Made by a program: the position numbers and the translations under genes | Assembly: GCA_020216575.1 (NCBI GenBank) | Contig: JAIUYC010000330.1 | Span: 1 to 5,711, forward strand | Source: Coleofasciculus sp. S288 | GTDB taxonomy: Bacteria > Cyanobacteriota > Cyanobacteriia > Cyanobacteriales > Coleofasciculaceae | Length of the DNA stretch: 5,711 bases | Reading direction: 5' to 3' | Shown here: positions 4,670 through 5,711 of the stretch, one piece after another | How positions within the stretch are numbered: position 1 is the stretch's first letter | Layout of the letters: every line of letters begins with the position of its first letter | Notes under the pieces: model-generated | What the model was told of the DNA's origin: nothing | The model's input: the letters and a program-made list of their open reading frames with translations, nothing else | Database searches by the model: none

Positions 4670-5711
4670 ATGCATGACTTTTTAATTCATTTGTTTAGCT
4701 CAGGCTCATTTATTCCTCATGGTCACTGCTACCTGTGGAAACCAGGGTTAGTTTGGTTGCATTTAATTTCTGATGCCATCATTGGGCTTGCTTACTATTC
4801 TATTCCCCTAACTTTATTCTACTTCGTTCGCAAGCGACAAGACTTACCGTTCTACTGGATATTTTTGTTATTTGCAGCGTTTATTATTTCCTGTGGTACA
4901 ACCCACATTGCCGCGATCTGGACACTTTGGCATCCTACCTATTGGCTGTCTGGCATCATCAAAGCTGGAACTGCCATAGTTTCATTGTTTACAGCGATAG
5001 AACTTGTACCGCTAGTGCCTCAAGCTCTGGCGCTACCGAGTCCGATTCAATTAAAGCAAGCAAACGAGGCTTTACAGTCGCAAATTGAGGAACGCTTGCG
5101 AGTTGAGAATGAACTCAGAGGACTTCAAGACGAACTTGAGCAGCGCGTACAGGCACGAACTGCTGAACTGGTGCACGTTAACCAACAATTACAACAAGAA
5201 ATTGATGAGCGACACCGGGCTGAAGCGGCCCTGCGAGCTAGTCGCGAACGGTTGGTTTTGGCACAACAAGTTGGCAAAATTGGCACTTGTGAATGGAATG
5301 TTCAAACCGGAGAATTGATCTGGACAGAAGAGATGGAAGCCCTATTTGGGCTTGCACCTGGAAGTTTTGAGGGGAGCTATGAGCATTGGTTGAAACGATT
5401 ACATCCAGACGATCGCCCTGGCGCAGATCGTGCCGCCCGACGCAGTACCACAGAAGGCGCCGACTTCGACACCGAATTGCGGATTATCCTGCCTGATGGA
5501 AGGATGCGCTGGGTGGCTGCCAGGGCAAAGCTTTTCTATGATGATGCAGGCCAACCTGATCGCTTGATTGGGGTGAATATGGACATCACCGATCGCAAGG
5601 AAGTCCAACAAGAACTCCAACAAACTCTACAAACCTTAAGGACGCTCATTCAAGCTTCGCCGCTGCCGATTGTTGTCATTGAACCGGATATGACCGTAAA
5701 ACTGTGGAATG
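4670..5711 (+). CDS. Membrane sensor with ethylene-receptor-type N-terminus, PAS domains; 3' end outside window
   Basis: The first 347 residues are visible. Residues 27-120 form three membrane helices matching the ethylene-binding domain of plant ETR1 and cyanobacterial receptors such as Synechocystis Slr1212. Asp35, Tyr42, Ile45, Pro46, Ile72, Cys75 and His79 correspond to ETR1 Asp25, Tyr32, Ile35, Pro36, Ile62, Cys65 and His69, each offset by ten. Cys75 and His79 (in SCGTTH) are the expected Cu(I) ligands and Lys98 aligns with ETR1 Lys91. ETR1 Glu38 is Thr48 here. A charged coiled coil (about 127-195) follows. Next come a PAS_3/PAC unit (about 195-315; RLHPDDR, GVNMDITDRKE) and the start of a second PAS (ASPLPIVVIEPD). 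A histidine-kinase core is expected downstream but unseen. The ATG at 4670 is the only ATG in the frame after a TAA at 4613; a TTG at 4637 is possible. No clear ribosome binding site is seen. The N-terminal FIPHGHCYLW segment is typical of bacterial members, as I recall. Confidence 0.92.
   Translation, partial: MHDFLIHLFSSGSFIPHGHCYLWKPGLVWLHLISDAIIGLAYYSIPLTLFYFVRKRQDLPFYWIFLLFAAFIISCGTTHIAAIWTLWHPTYWLSGIIKAGTAIVSLFTAIELVPLVPQALALPSPIQLKQANEALQSQIEERLRVENELRGLQDELEQRVQARTAELVHVNQQLQQEIDERHRAEAALRASRERLVLAQQVGKIGTCEWNVQTGELIWTEEMEALFGLAPGSFEGSYEHWLKRLHPDDRPGADRAARRSTTEGADFDTELRIILPDGRMRWVAARAKLFYDDAGQPDRLIGVNMDITDRKEVQQELQQTLQTLRTLIQASPLPIVVIEPDMTVKLWN

Noticed and set aside
5085..5318. A 77-codon + strand frame
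   Set aside because: It lies in another frame within the sensor gene that reads continuously from 4670 with clear membrane, coiled-coil and PAS sequence.
5399..5623. A 74-codon - strand frame
   Set aside because: It is antisense to the PAS domain of the sensor gene and has no recognisable motif.

Overview
The window looks like chromosomal DNA from a cyanobacterium, probably a filamentous or large-genome one. Three things support this. The palindrome GCGATCGC (HIP1) occurs at least five times, both in genes and between them. The spacers carry CTTCTGC/CCTCTGC-type heptamer repeats and CCCCTGC-like pyrimidine tracts. Every recognisable gene belongs to the PAS/histidine-kinase/response-regulator/c-di-GMP families that such genomes hold in large numbers. 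Species cannot be named from this sequence.

Layout, left to right. (1) Positions 2-1006, + strand: the C-terminal part of a PAS-HisKA-HATPase_c sensor kinase that begins outside the window. (2) 1007-1562: a non-coding spacer with a perfect short palindrome, a 27-bp sequence repeated in tandem and a HIP1 site. (3) 1563-3473, + strand: a REC-GGDEF-EAL response regulator with a degenerate GGDEF and an intact EAL, so probably a phosphorylation-controlled c-di-GMP phosphodiesterase. (4) 3474-3620: a short convergent spacer with nested inverted repeats. (5) 3621-4028, - strand: a stand-alone receiver protein starting at GTG. (6) 4147-4420: two C-terminal halves of receiver domains placed head to head, one on each strand, sharing exactly one HIP1 octamer. 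Neither has its phospho-acceptor half, so I read them as gene remnants. (7) 4421-4669: a spacer with tandem repeats. (8) 4670 to the window end, + strand: the first 347 residues of a membrane sensor with an ethylene-receptor-type N-terminal domain, followed by a coiled coil, one complete PAS and the start of another. Its kinase part, if present, lies outside the window.

Functionally this is a cluster of signal-transduction genes. Sensor kinases at both ends flank two receiver proteins, one of which turns over c-di-GMP. Which kinase feeds which receiver cannot be read from the sequence. The kinase at the left end and REC-GGDEF-EAL are co-oriented but separated by 556 bp. The stand-alone receiver is on the opposite strand and lies just downstream of the - strand remnant, which suggests it once followed a larger receiver-containing gene. 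The most unusual points are the HIP1-centred head-to-head remnant and the ethylene-receptor-like sensor, whose seven copper/ethylene-pocket residues are all present at the spacing found in plant ETR1. I found no system here that I would call a new class.
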